DNA of 52,318 nucleotides from Akkermansiaceae bacterium (GTDB lineage: Bacteria; Verrucomicrobiota; Verrucomicrobiia; Verrucomicrobiales; Akkermansiaceae). The stretch lies in contig CANLKN010000014.1 in NCBI GenBank assembly GCA_947491475.1, forward strand, positions 1 through 52,318. The letters are read 5' to 3'. Each line of letters starts with the position of its first letter. The stretch's first letter is position 1. Positions 1-10,117 of this stretch are shown here, in pieces. A model generated the notes under the pieces. That model saw nothing but the letters and a program-made list of their open reading frames with translations. It did no database searches and was not told the DNA's origin. The translations under genes were made by a program, and so were the position numbers.

Positions 1-3000
1 GTGTGGATGACGGAAGCATAGCCCATCTGGGCGCGGATGCCGGCGGCGATCAGATCGTCGGGAGCGGGTGCGCCCGCGATGCCCAAGCCGCCTTGGGGGA
101 TGATGTTTCGAAACAGGGTGTAATCCAAAACGCCGCCCGCCGACAGGCCATCAAAAACCGGATGCTGCGGCGCAAAGGTATCGCTGCGGTAATATCCACC
201 GACGACATCGATACCGGCCAGCCATCCTTTGGTCACGAGCGGCAGGAAGCCCAGGGGCTGGTCGCCCCGCGCGAAGACCGCCGGGGACAGGAACACGACA
301 GTGGACCCGCGGGCCATGCGTTGCGCGAGTTCACGGAAGGCCGCCAAATCCCCGCCACCAGTGCCGACCAGAATCAATTCGCGCTGGCTTGGAGGCTGTC
401 CGTCAAAGGGCCGGAAGCGGATTTTCTGCGTGGTGAGCCATTGGGCGAGTCCCGGGTCGTTGCCCCACAACACGACTTCCCGCTCCACTGGCGGCATCGC
501 GGCGGTATCGAAAACGTTGAATGTGATCTCCCCGCCCGTGGCAACCGCGCCGCGCTCGAAGTTGACAATGAACTTGTAGGTGCCCGCCGGGCCGCTCACC
601 GGAACATCGCGTGAAAATACTTCTTTGACGAACGGTTGCTCGATGGAACCGGCCGGAATGGTTAGATCCAACCTTTCTTCGAGAACCCGCCGTCCGTCGG
701 GCGCGACGACTTGGATGTGAACCGGATATTCCCCGGCACGCAGCGCATCAAAGTTTGAAAGGATAGCTTCGAGTTTCACCTTCCCGCCACTGAAGATGCT
801 CGCAGGTTCCGCGAACAGGCACCAGCGCAGCGGCGCGGTGAGATCACTCTGCAAATCCACGACGCCGGGCTTGAACTCGCGGAAGTTGTTGAGCAGGCCG
901 ACGCCATTGAAATCCGAGTCCACCAACGCACAAAAGTAATGGCCCGCGAGAAACGGGTTCGAGCGTAGCGCGTTGCCGGCCACGCGGCGCAGCTTGACCA
1001 TGTTATGCTCGCTGTTGGTGAAATAATCCTCGGGCGTCGTCCAGATCCGGCCGAGATCCCATTTCTTCCAATCGGCCATGAACTGGTCGAGCTTGTCGCG
1101 ATAGTAGCGGGCGTCATCCGTATATTCCGCGCCCATCTGCTCGTAGTGACGGGCGAAGCGCGGCAGGTTGACCGCGCAGGCCGAGCCGATTTCGGAGATC
1201 ACGATCTTGCGGCCCTCGGCGCGCTCTCCGAGTTTGCGCATCTGCTGGATCTCGGTCGCCGTGTAAGGCACAAGCGGATAAACATGCATGTCCCCTTTGA
1301 TTGGAAACTGGTTGCCGGACATCGCGCCGAAGTCCTGCCACCAGTTGGTATAACTTGGCTTGCCAGGCCCTTCCGCACCCATCAGGAACTGCCAGTCCAT
1401 CGCTCTGGGATTGCTTGTTGAGGCCTGACCGAACTGCATGTCGAATCCGCCGCTGTTGAGTGAAACGAAGCGGGTGTTATCGAGAAACTTCACGAGGGGC
1501 AGCGACTGCACGGCATGTTCGAACACCGGCGCTTCTTCTGCCGCTCCGGCCATTCCGGATTCGTTGAGCAGGGTCCAGATGACAATGCTGGGATGGTTGC
1601 GGTCGCGGCGGATCACCCCGCCGATCGAGGCATCGAATCGGCGGGCCATCTCGGGTCCGGGAGCAATCCGGTGTGCACCATAGTGTTCTTGCTGAACCAG
1701 AATCCCCATCTCATCAAACAGATCCATGTCGCGAGCGCGCAGGCCTCCCCAGATCACGCGAATCAAATTAAGCCCCATCGCTTTGGCCGCCACAAGATCG
1801 CGCCGCAAATAATCGGTGCCCGGCGGCACGCGGAACCCGACCGGGAAATGCGGGAGAATGAGCGCTCCCTGAAGATAGATTCTTTTGCCATTCAGGCGGA
1901 ACGACTCGTTTTCAAATCGGAAATCCCGGAACCCGAAACGCGTCGATTTTTCGTCAAACGACTCTGAATCCTTCGCCGCCGCTGTGACGGTCACACGATA
2001 TAGGAAAGGATCATCCAGATTCCACAGACGATGTTGGGGAACCTGCAAGCTGGCCCGCACCAGAGTATCACCGGGCGGCAGATCCGGAGTTAATAAAATG
2101 GCGGTGAGCGTTTCCCCGTTCGTTGGGGGTGCCACGCTAACCCGGATGTTGCCTGCGATTGTTTTGTCAGAGGCATTGCGCAGGTTGAGGTCGATGGTCA
2201 CCTCGCCGGTTTTCCAATCAGGTTTGGCGAAAACATTTTCCACGCGCACGGTTGGAGTGGCCAGCAGCTCGACCGAATCCACAATACCGCCCACGTTGTA
2301 AACCGAGCCGGGTGTGAGCGGATAACCTTTGATGCCCCGTGGCGTGTCTCCAAGGCCGATGCCATCAATGGGCTCCACCGTGGGGTTCAGCACGCGCACG
2401 GCGAGCAGGTTCTTGCCGCCGGGTTTGACCGCATCGGTCACATCAAATTCAAACGGAGACTCTGCCCCCTCGTGTTGGCCGACTTTCACCTCATTGACCC
2501 AGACCTCGGCCATGTAATCGACCGCGAGGAAACGCAGGATGAAACGCCCGTTTTCATGCGGGTTCGCCACAACATCAAACTCGCGCCAATACCATGCCAC
2601 TCCATGATAGCTTGGAAAGACATCCTGGATGATCCACGGCACCTTGGTCGGCTTCGCATCGGGTTGCGGGGCGTTGAACCACTTTTCCTCGCGCCCGACA
2701 TTCTTTGGATCAGTGGCGATTTTCCACATATCTCCATCGAGAGAGAGCGTCGTTGTCGGCTGAGAGCCCAATGAAACCGTCTTGGCGGCGGGTGCGGATT
2801 TTCCTGCAGCCCCACCGAGAACGGCAAAAGTGACTGTGGCCGGTGCCATGGGATTTTCGCCGGCTGACCCTGCGATGGAGGGTTGGCAGGTCAGGCGGTA
2901 GTAGCCCTCCGGCAATGGCAGGCGCAGCGTCTGCTTGAAGCCGCCTTTGGAAGTCAACTCCCCCGGTGGAATGGCGACGGGTTTTCCGGCATGATCCACA

Positions 3001-4379
3001 CATTCGAACGTTGTCTTGATCACACCCTCCGCCGCCGAGCCATCGCCAAAGCCCACCTCGATGACCGGCGGATTTTCGGAGTTGAAAATCCGCCCCGGCG
3101 TGACGGTGCTCAGGCGCACCTTCGAGTTGTTGGCCAGCGCCTCGAACTTCTGTTCCGGAGTGACCTCCGGTTTGATTTCGCCCAATGCCCGATCCCATAT
3201 GCGAAACCCGGAGATGCTTCCGTTGAAACAGCGCACCTCATCCTCAAAGCCAAGGCCGATGCGCAATGCGAGCGGACTGGCGCTGACCGGAACGCTTGCG
3301 GTGATGCTATCCACCAACACGCCATTGAGGTGGAATTTCAGATCCTTTGGCGATTTGGTGATGGCAACGTGCTGCCAGCGGTCTGCGGTCAGTCGGACCG
3401 GCTTGGTCGAGATCCACCCGCCCGCGCCATTGCTGAAGGTAAAGGCATACTCGTTTGTCTTGGCCGCATTCTGCTGGAGCACGAAGCCCAGGCCGGCTGA
3501 GGTTTGGTTGCCGAAGATGTCGGCATAAGGTGCCTGCTTGGCGGCGGGCCTCACCCAGCATTCGATCATGAACTCATTGCCAAGTGCGGGAAGGTTGGGA
3601 TCCGCTTCCACCCAGTCGCCAACGCCATCGAACACCAAGCCCGCCCTGCCCTCCAGAACTTCAAAACGGGGATTGCCATGCAATGTTCCATGAAGGTTGC
3701 GTCCGGAGCTGTCCTTTGCATCGGCAGCAAAGGAATACTCCAGCATCAGGCGCGGCTTGAGCAATTCCGGGTCGGTGGGGGCAATGCGCACAGACAGTGC
3801 GATGGCGTCATGACCGGGCCCGTCCTCCCAGGCGGAAACCGAGAAATCCAGCGTGTCCTGCGCGGCCAACACCAACATGCCATCGGAAAACTTCAATGAG
3901 TCCGCCGCCGGAATTTCCTTTCCGCCGAGAAGGATTTGCTGATCCGGCTTGCCCAGTTGCTTGATGACAAAAGGTGCAACCTTGGCACCGGGATCCAAGC
4001 GCCTGAAAGCGGCCGCGACATCGTAGGTGCCGGCAGAGGGAGCGACCCAGCGCACAGTCACCACATCCTCAGGCACCTCGCCCGGGTGCAGAACAATTTC
4101 GCCAGGTGCCACATCAAAGCCCGGCCCCGCAAGCGCCGCGTCCGTCGTGTTCTTCGCAACAAACGGGAACCTTCCAGCCGCCCAGCCATTGAGCCCTGAC
4201 ACATCCAGAATATCCTTCGCCGCCGGCAATGGCGTGAGAGTCGTGCCTCCATAGTTGCTGAACCCGTAAAACCACGGGCCATTCGGATTTTTGTCCGTGC
4301 TGAAATCCTTCGCAAGGTCCCAGGTTTCGGCTGATAGAAGGGAGGGAGCCAACATGGCGGTGAGTAAGAATATTTTCAT
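1..4379 (-). CDS. Secreted LamG-GH2 glycoside hydrolase, paralogue 1 (C-terminus beyond window)
   Basis: This is a very large secreted glycosidase, read from an ATG at 4379 and still open at base 1. About 1459 codons are visible, and comparison with its paralogues suggests about 63 residues are missing. The order is a signal peptide (MKIFLLTAMLAPSLLSAET), an N-terminal beta-rich domain with a GPWFYGFSNYGG motif, a LamG/concanavalin-like domain (LVFDGVGDWVEAD), a linker, then GH2 sugar-binding, immunoglobulin-like and TIM-barrel domains and a C-terminal domain. The acid/base Glu is E940 (VIWTLLNES) and the nucleophile Glu is E1063 (VISEIGS). The frame is the same at the start, middle and window edge, so no frameshift is evident. 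The LamG and C-terminal parts most resemble the paralogue at 17205-21281. GH2 membership is firm, but the substrate (beta-galactoside, glucuronide or mannoside) cannot be read from the sequence. Confidence 0.85.
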   Translation of the reverse strand, partial: MKIFLLTAMLAPSLLSAETWDLAKDFSTDKNPNGPWFYGFSNYGGTTLTPLPAAKDILDVSGLNGWAAGRFPFVAKNTTDAALAGPGFDVAPGEIVLHPGEVPEDVVTVRWVAPSAGTYDVAAAFRRLDPGAKVAPFVIKQLGKPDQQILLGGKEIPAADSLKFSDGMLVLAAQDTLDFSVSAWEDGPGHDAIALSVRIAPTDPELLKPRLMLEYSFAADAKDSSGRNLHGTLHGNPRFEVLEGRAGLVFDGVGDWVEADPNLPALGNEFMIECWVRPAAKQAPYADIFGNQTSAGLGFVLQQNAAKTNEYAFTFSNGAGGWISTKPVRLTADRWQHVAITKSPKDLKFHLNGVLVDSITASVPVSASPLALRIGLGFEDEVRCFNGSISGFRIWDRALGEIKPEVTPEQKFEALANNSKVRLSTVTPGRIFNSENPPVIEVGFGDGSAAEGVIKTTFECVDHAGKPVAIPPGELTSKGGFKQTLRLPLPEGYYRLTCQPSIAGSAGENPMAPATVTFAVLGGAAGKSAPAAKTVSLGSQPTTTLSLDGDMWKIATDPKNVGREEKWFNAPQPDAKPTKVPWIIQDVFPSYHGVAWYWREFDVVANPHENGRFILRFLAVDYMAEVWVNEVKVGQHEGAESPFEFDVTDAVKPGGKNLLAVRVLNPTVEPIDGIGLGDTPRGIKGYPLTPGSVYNVGGIVDSVELLATPTVRVENVFAKPDWKTGEVTIDLNLRNASDKTIAGNIRVSVAPPTNGETLTAILLTPDLPPGDTLVRASLQVPQHRLWNLDDPFLYRVTVTAAAKDSESFDEKSTRFGFRDFRFENESFRLNGKRIYLQGALILPHFPVGFRVPPGTDYLRRDLVAAKAMGLNLIRVIWGGLRARDMDLFDEMGILVQQEHYGAHRIAPGPEMARRFDASIGGVIRRDRNHPSIVIWTLLNESGMAGAAEEAPVFEHAVQSLPLVKFLDNTRFVSLNSGGFDMQFGQASTSNPRAMDWQFLMGAEGPGKPSYTNWWQDFGAMSGNQFPIKGDMHVYPLVPYTATEIQQMRKLGERAEGRKIVISEIGSACAVNLPRFARHYEQMGAEYTDDARYYRDKLDQFMADWKKWDLGRIWTTPEDYFTNSEHNMVKLRRVAGNALRSNPFLAGHYFCALVDSDFNGVGLLNNFREFKPGVVDLQSDLTAPLRWCLFAEPASIFSGGKVKLEAILSNFDALRAGEYPVHIQVVAPDGRRVLEERLDLTIPAGSIEQPFVKEVFSRDVPVSGPAGTYKFIVNFERGAVATGGEITFNVFDTAAMPPVEREVVLWGNDPGLAQWLTTQKIRFRPFDGQPPSQRELILVGTGGGDLAAFRELAQRMARGSTVVFLSPAVFARGDQPLGFLPLVTKGWLAGIDVVGGYYRSDTFAPQHPVFDGLSAGGVLDYTLFRNIIPQGGLGIAGAPAPDDLIAAGIRAQMGYASVIH

Positions 4380-4474
4380 GGCTTGGTTCTGATGGGTATT
4401 GCGTTTGGCGGGGCGTTCCTGAAACAGGAGATGGGCCGGTTGGGAGTAATTGGGAATGAGTGGTGATGCTTTTT

Positions 4475-5941
4475 TCAGCGACGCAGTTCGATGCGGCGCA
4501 CATCGGCAGTGCCATCGGTGGCGGGCAGGCGCAGGCGTAGTTGTTTCATGGCACCCCGGTAGGCTGGGTTTTCGGAGAGTTTCAGGATGTGTGTGTGCGG
4601 TTGGCCGTCGCCCGGCACGGTGAGGGGGATGATGATGGGCGGGGCGCAGGGGAAGGTTTTTTTCTTTTGGGCGGTTTCTTCGATGATGGTGGGACTGGCC
4701 ACCTCCCACGCGGGAAAGTCAGTGAGGTCGGCGGGTTCAAAGGGCTGGATCTCCACGTCCACCTGCGTGGTGGGCGTCGCTGAAGTGAAAGCGGCTTCAA
4801 TCTCCAGGATCGGCGCGTCGGCGGCCTGCCAGTGAATTTCATCGGAAATCATCGCGCCACGCGGAGCGGCTTTGTGGGTGATCTTGAGGCCGTTCCGGAT
4901 CGGCCAACCCGCATCGCTGGCGTTTTCATAGATCCAGCCAAGGCGCTCGTTGGTGAACTTCCACGCGAGTGCCTTGCGCGGCTGCATGCTGGCATGGGCG
5001 CGGATCTCATCGAGCGTGCCGACGACGATGTGCGTGCTGTAGCTTAGGTCGATATTGTGATCGAGGATGCGCATGGCACCGGCTGAGAGGTAGCCGGCCT
5101 GGTCGTCCTGCGGGCCGCCTTTGCCTTTGAGTTCATTGCCGCCGGCGAAGCCGCCGACAAAGGAGCAGGTGTCCGGCTGGAACAGGCCCACGCCCCAGTC
5201 TTCTTCATCCACCAGCGCGGCCCAGTGCTCCGGCGCATGCCATGTGGCCCAGGCGCTGGTGGGCCAGCCCTTCACCTCGGTTTTTCCCACCACCGTGGTC
5301 AGCGGTGCCTGGGTGAAAGGGGCATCGCCGAGGTAGCTGACGAGGCGATACCACGGGCCGTTGGTGTAGAGCGCGGGCATCTCCTGGTTGCAGGCCGGAT
5401 ACTGGGTCTTGTCGAGACGGCGATTGATGATGCGGCCCTGCATTTCCACCACGTTGTCGCCCACGAGCCGGTAGGTGGTTTCGAAGTCGCAGTCCGCCGG
5501 GAGATTGGCATGGGCGAACTGCATGGGGATGCAGCGCACGCGCATAAAGTCCTGCCCGCGTTCGAACCCGGTGGTCTGTGAGGGCACTCGCGCCACACTT
5601 CCAGCTTGGATGGGATTCCACCCCAGTCCTGCCCAGGCGGGCTCCGGCGTTTCGCCATTCGGCCCGATGAAGGGTTTCGGCCCCGAGTAAAACGAAAGCT
5701 GAATCTGGCGGCCCCAGTCAAAGCTGTTGATCATGTTGCCGCTCTTGCGCCGCTTGTCTTCCAGATAAGTGACCGCGCCGCCTGCCCCGAGGTGGATGCC
5801 GAGCTTGAGCCGGTCGTTTTCCAGATAACGCATGGGTTCCGCTGCGATGGACGCCGGATCGAGTGGTACGGACGGCGGCTCTGCGGCCAAGAGAGGACCG
5901 CATGCGGTGATGATAGCGAGGATGATCGTGCGAGGTGACAT
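4475..5941 (-). CDS. Unrecognised secreted 488-residue protein of the GH locus
   Basis: I do not recognise this family with certainty. The protein begins with a signal peptide (MSPRTIILAIITACGPLLAAE) and has no membrane segment after it. Its body is rich in Trp, Tyr and Gly, with distinctive strings such as NMINSFDWGRQIQLSFYSG, AWAGLGWNPIQAG and FMRVRCIPMQFA. Residues such as DCDFETTYRLVGDNVVEMQG look like a beta-sandwich of the kind seen in galactose-mutarotase-like or polysaccharide-acting proteins. It lies between two GH2 genes, 89 bp after one and 95 bp before the next, on the same strand. It is therefore probably a secreted carbohydrate-active protein of the same pathway, either an enzyme of an unassigned family or a binding protein. 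Function is inferred from context only. Confidence 0.8.
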   Translation of the reverse strand: MSPRTIILAIITACGPLLAAEPPSVPLDPASIAAEPMRYLENDRLKLGIHLGAGGAVTYLEDKRRKSGNMINSFDWGRQIQLSFYSGPKPFIGPNGETPEPAWAGLGWNPIQAGSVARVPSQTTGFERGQDFMRVRCIPMQFAHANLPADCDFETTYRLVGDNVVEMQGRIINRRLDKTQYPACNQEMPALYTNGPWYRLVSYLGDAPFTQAPLTTVVGKTEVKGWPTSAWATWHAPEHWAALVDEEDWGVGLFQPDTCSFVGGFAGGNELKGKGGPQDDQAGYLSAGAMRILDHNIDLSYSTHIVVGTLDEIRAHASMQPRKALAWKFTNERLGWIYENASDAGWPIRNGLKITHKAAPRGAMISDEIHWQAADAPILEIEAAFTSATPTTQVDVEIQPFEPADLTDFPAWEVASPTIIEETAQKKKTFPCAPPIIIPLTVPGDGQPHTHILKLSENPAYRGAMKQLRLRLPATDGTADVRRIELRR

Positions 5942-6030
5942 GGGGTGGCGTTGATGAGCAATGAGCGGGGGTGTGAGGCTACCGTCTTCGGAGTGGTTAC
6001 ATCTATTCAGGATAATCTTCCATCAGCGCT

Positions 6031-9000
6031 TCATTCGTATCCGATCGCTTTGAGTTGCTGATCGAAATCCGCTGGCAACTCCGCCAGTGGCTGGTCGAGA
6101 TCGCGGGCCGCGTAGTTGAGCATGTTGCGCAGGAGACGCTCGGCGGCAGGATCGGTGCCGAGGTTTTCGAGGATTTGGAGATTGTTGAGAATGAAGCGGC
6201 CGGCACCGAGTTTGTAAACGCCCACGTGAAGGCCGGAGGCATAATCGAGACTGGCATTGATCGCGCCCGACACCGCCTCGTCTGGTGGTTGAATGTTCAT
6301 CATGACTGTTTCGTAGGGGATGAGGTTCTTATAGTAAGCCATGTTCATGATTCCACCGGCTGGCATTCCGGCAAAAATGGGATGGTTTTTTGCCCAATCG
6401 TCCTTGCGGTAGTATCCGACGCAACAGTTGATGTCGGCTTGAAATCCCTTTCTTGCGAAGGGAGCGAAATCCAGGTTGAGAAGAGGCCTGACAAATGGCG
6501 CAAGCGGTCCATCAACCCCAGGTGGCTTGCTCTTGTTATGAAACACGTCCGCCGACAGAAATACGGCGGAGGAGCCCTGCGCGATCCGGCTGGCAAGCTC
6601 GGTGAATTCCGCCAGCGTGCCTGTGCCGAATGCTTTTGTTGAAACGAGGATGAGTTCGCGAGTTCCGGCAACTCCCGCCACGTAGGGACGTGACTTGATC
6701 CCATTTGCTCCCAGCCATTGGGAAAGCGGTGCATCCTCGCCCCACAGGACGGCCTCAATGGGCACGGGCGGCATGTCCGTCTTTCTGGTTACATGAAATG
6801 TTTGCCGGTCCGCCTTCGCGTAGCCGCCCTTCTCCAACGTGGCAAGAAACTGATAGGCGCCGGATGGGCCGTCGATGAATACCTCTTCACTTAGCACCGG
6901 AGTAACGAATGGCGAACCCTCGATCTCCCTAATCCGCATCTCGACCTGTTTTTCAAAGACCATGCGGTTCTGAGGGTCAAGCACCTGAAAGCGGACGGGG
7001 TAAGTTCCCGCCGTAAGGATTCCATCGTTTGAGAGCAGTGCCTCCAGTTTGATTTTCTTGCCACTGTAGAGCTGGGCCGGTTCGGCGAACAAGGACCAGC
7101 GAAGCGGTGCGTTTGCATTCGTCATCGCATCGAAATTCCCGGTTTTCACATCCCTGAAAAACGTGATGACTCCGACGCCATCGATTGCATGGTCGTGCAT
7201 GGCACAGATGAAAAGAGCTGTGAGAGTTGGATTCGCTCGAAAGGCATTGGCAAGGTCGATTCGAATTTTCGCGAGGTTCTCCCAACTGTCGTTGAAGAAT
7301 TCCTCCGGCCGGGCCCACGTTTCGGAAAGGTTCCACTTTTCCCAATCCGTCATGAACTGGTCGAGTTTTGCCTGTGCCCAAAGCGCATCCGGCGCGTCGG
7401 CTGCGCCCATTTGTTCGAAATTCCGGACAGTGTTGATCAGGTGGTTGGAGGAACCGGTTCCACTCTCGGTGATTAAGAGGGGTGCCGTGGAGCCGACGGT
7501 CCGGATATTGTCTGCAACCACCTTGGTGAGCGGCAAGGGCTGGTAGAGGTGGGAATCGTTCAGTAGGGAATCCCAGGTGTTTGATCCGGCATTGCTCAGG
7601 TTGTTGGTGTTGGGGGATATGTTTAGATCCGATACTTTGTTGTCCGTTGTAGCGACTGCATGGCTCATCCCACTGTTGAGAAGGGCAATCCGCGTGCTGT
7701 CCACATGTCTCACCAGCGGCAGCATGTCCTTTGCAAGGGCGAGCATGTCCCCTTGGGCCGTTTCATTGAGCAGCCCCCACACCACAATACTCGGGTGGTT
7801 ACGGTCGCGCGCAAAGGTTTCCGCCCACGTATTGATCCACCGCTGGCGCTTCTGGCTGTCCATGGCATGGAGCGCATGGCTGTTCTCCCCGAAACCTCCA
7901 GCAATCGCCGGCACGGGTGCGACGGAATTCAAGCCCTCTCGAAACACCAGGACACCCATTTCGTCATACAAGTCCAACAATTCCGTCGGCATGACTCCGA
8001 TCACGTGCCTGACGGCATTGAAGCCCATGGCTTTGAGATTGGTGACTTCTCGCCGAAGAAGTTCTTTGTCCACGATGGAAAACTTCCCTGGAAAACAAGG
8101 CACCGTGATCACGGCCCGCAGCATCAGCTTCTTTCCATTCAAGGCGAAGGCATCCTTTTCGAAACGAAACTCGCGCAAACCGAATCTCACGGAAGCTTCA
8201 TGAATCGCCGGGGAGTCAGATTGCCGCACGCCGACTTGCAGAGTGTATAAAAAAGGATTCTCCAAGTCCCAGAGCACAGGGTTTTCGATTTTCAGCGTGG
8301 TGGTGATGATGTTGACACCGGGTTCGAGTTTTCTATCTTCGGAGACTTGGGAAGCCGAGGTTCCTCCCAGTGTTGGTCTAGCGGTATAGTTTATCCGGGC
8401 AGTTGCTGCGGCCTCATTGGTGTTCACGACCGTGGCGTCGATTTCAACTTCCCCGGTTTTGATGTTTGGACGAGCAAAGATGTCCCGGACGAAAACGGAA
8501 GGCGTGATCTCCAAAGCGACGGACGCTGTAATTCCGCCATCGTTATAGAAATACCCGGGCGTGTAGCTGTTGGTCTTATAACCCACAGGCACATTAGCCA
8601 GTGAGAGACCGTCGATGGGAGTGGTCGTGACGTTGAGAACCCGGACGGCAAGCCGGTTGGTTTCACCGGGTTTGATGACTTGCGTCGCATCCACCTCGAA
8701 GGGACTTTCAATGCCTTCGTGAGTCATCAGGTGCATCCCGTTTACCCAGACGTCGGCCTTGTAATCGACCGTTTGAAATTTGATCAGGTATCTGCCGTTC
8801 TTATTGGGATTCAAAGGGGCCTGGAAATCAAGCCAATACCATGCCACTCCGTGATAATCGCGGAACACGGATTGGATATTGCCAGGCACCGTCGCGGGCT
8901 TGGCCTCCTTCACTGGTGCTTGGAACCATTTCTCCGCGACGCCGATGTTTCCAGGATCGGGGGCGAGAAGCCAGTTCGCGCCGTCTAGTGGAAACGTCTG

Positions 9001-10080
9001 CTTGGTTTGTGAGTTCGCCGCCGCAGGCTTTGATGCAGATTCGGCGAGGACCGAGAAGTGGAGCGTGGATGCCTTGAGGGTGGCGTTCTTCATTGGCACG
9101 GTGGGTTGAGAGGTAAGGCTGTAGAAACCTGGCGGCAATGTGAGACGGAGGCTTTGCTTGAAACCATTTGCCGCAGTCAACTCCACCGTTGGGATCATCG
9201 TCTTTTCGCCAGCCAAGTTCACGCATTCGAAGTTCACTTGGATTCCCCCGGATGCTGTATCGAGTGCTCCATCTCCGGTGCCGACTTCGATCACCGGTGG
9301 ATTCGCCGGGTCGAAAATCCTGGATGCCGTCGCAGCCGTTAGACTCACGCTGGTATTGTTTGCCATGGCCTCTGCCTTTTGTTCAGCCGTCACCTCCGGG
9401 TGGATTTTATCCAAGGCCCGATTCCAAATGCGGAATTCCGAGATGGCTCCCCGGAAACAGCGGTCTTCAAGCGGAAAGCCCAGCCCGATCCGAAAGCTCG
9501 ATGGACGTGGGACGACTGGCGAGGTCGCCGGGACGGTATCCATCCGCTCGCCGTTCAGGTAGAATGACAGATCCCGCGGCGTTTTTACGATGGCGATATG
9601 TTGCCAGCGATCCGCTGCCAACTGGATCGGTTTGGTGGCAATGAAACCACCCGCACCAGTGCCATAGCTAAAAGCATAGCGGTTCGGGCTGCCTCCGTCT
9701 TGCTGGAGCACGACTCCCAGGGCTTCGCCCGTCACGCTGTTTTCGTGGTTGCCGAAGATGTTCGCATTGACGGCCTGTTGCGCGGCGGGCTTGACCCAGC
9801 ATTCGATCGTGAACTCATCACCCAGCGCGGGCAGATTTGCAGCGGCCTCTACCCAGTCACCGACACCATCAAATACGAGTCCGGCTCGTCCTTCCACGTC
9901 TGCGAAGGCCGGATTCCCATGCACCTTGCCATGAAAGTTCCCGCCCGAGGTATCGTTCACATCTTTTGCGAGCGGGTATTCGAGCAAAAGGCCGTCACGG
10001 TTCAGCGGCGTGTGGTCGGCGGCTACGGCCGGGCCACACGCAATGGCAAAAGCAATGAGCATTGAAAGGAGATGTTTCAT
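6031..10080 (-). CDS. Secreted LamG-GH2 glycoside hydrolase, paralogue 2 (most divergent)
   Basis: This 1349-residue protein starts with a signal peptide (MKHLLSMLIAFAIACGPAVAA) and goes directly into a LamG domain (about residues 25-240, LVFDGVGDWVEAA). It lacks the N-terminal domain of paralogues 1, 3 and 6. The GH2 sugar-binding, Ig-like and TIM-barrel domains follow. The acid/base is E773 (VVWGLLNETAQGD) and the nucleophile E872 (LLITESGTGS). It is the outlier of the set: the barrel has IGVMPTELLDLYDEMG where the others have a GGLR-type segment ending DLDLFDE, and the nucleophile is followed by SNHLINTV instead of NLPR. The C-terminal domain and its ending IGYE are conserved. It is separated by 37 bp from the gene upstream, so it may be translated independently of the coupled block. 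A distinct substrate is likely. Confidence 0.88.
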   Translation of the reverse strand: MKHLLSMLIAFAIACGPAVAADHTPLNRDGLLLEYPLAKDVNDTSGGNFHGKVHGNPAFADVEGRAGLVFDGVGDWVEAAANLPALGDEFTIECWVKPAAQQAVNANIFGNHENSVTGEALGVVLQQDGGSPNRYAFSYGTGAGGFIATKPIQLAADRWQHIAIVKTPRDLSFYLNGERMDTVPATSPVVPRPSSFRIGLGFPLEDRCFRGAISEFRIWNRALDKIHPEVTAEQKAEAMANNTSVSLTAATASRIFDPANPPVIEVGTGDGALDTASGGIQVNFECVNLAGEKTMIPTVELTAANGFKQSLRLTLPPGFYSLTSQPTVPMKNATLKASTLHFSVLAESASKPAAANSQTKQTFPLDGANWLLAPDPGNIGVAEKWFQAPVKEAKPATVPGNIQSVFRDYHGVAWYWLDFQAPLNPNKNGRYLIKFQTVDYKADVWVNGMHLMTHEGIESPFEVDATQVIKPGETNRLAVRVLNVTTTPIDGLSLANVPVGYKTNSYTPGYFYNDGGITASVALEITPSVFVRDIFARPNIKTGEVEIDATVVNTNEAAATARINYTARPTLGGTSASQVSEDRKLEPGVNIITTTLKIENPVLWDLENPFLYTLQVGVRQSDSPAIHEASVRFGLREFRFEKDAFALNGKKLMLRAVITVPCFPGKFSIVDKELLRREVTNLKAMGFNAVRHVIGVMPTELLDLYDEMGVLVFREGLNSVAPVPAIAGGFGENSHALHAMDSQKRQRWINTWAETFARDRNHPSIVVWGLLNETAQGDMLALAKDMLPLVRHVDSTRIALLNSGMSHAVATTDNKVSDLNISPNTNNLSNAGSNTWDSLLNDSHLYQPLPLTKVVADNIRTVGSTAPLLITESGTGSSNHLINTVRNFEQMGAADAPDALWAQAKLDQFMTDWEKWNLSETWARPEEFFNDSWENLAKIRIDLANAFRANPTLTALFICAMHDHAIDGVGVITFFRDVKTGNFDAMTNANAPLRWSLFAEPAQLYSGKKIKLEALLSNDGILTAGTYPVRFQVLDPQNRMVFEKQVEMRIREIEGSPFVTPVLSEEVFIDGPSGAYQFLATLEKGGYAKADRQTFHVTRKTDMPPVPIEAVLWGEDAPLSQWLGANGIKSRPYVAGVAGTRELILVSTKAFGTGTLAEFTELASRIAQGSSAVFLSADVFHNKSKPPGVDGPLAPFVRPLLNLDFAPFARKGFQADINCCVGYYRKDDWAKNHPIFAGMPAGGIMNMAYYKNLIPYETVMMNIQPPDEAVSGAINASLDYASGLHVGVYKLGAGRFILNNLQILENLGTDPAAERLLRNMLNYAARDLDQPLAELPADFDQQLKAIGYE

Positions 10081-10117
10081 GATTGTGTGATGATCGATGT
10101 TTTAAGAACTGTATTTC

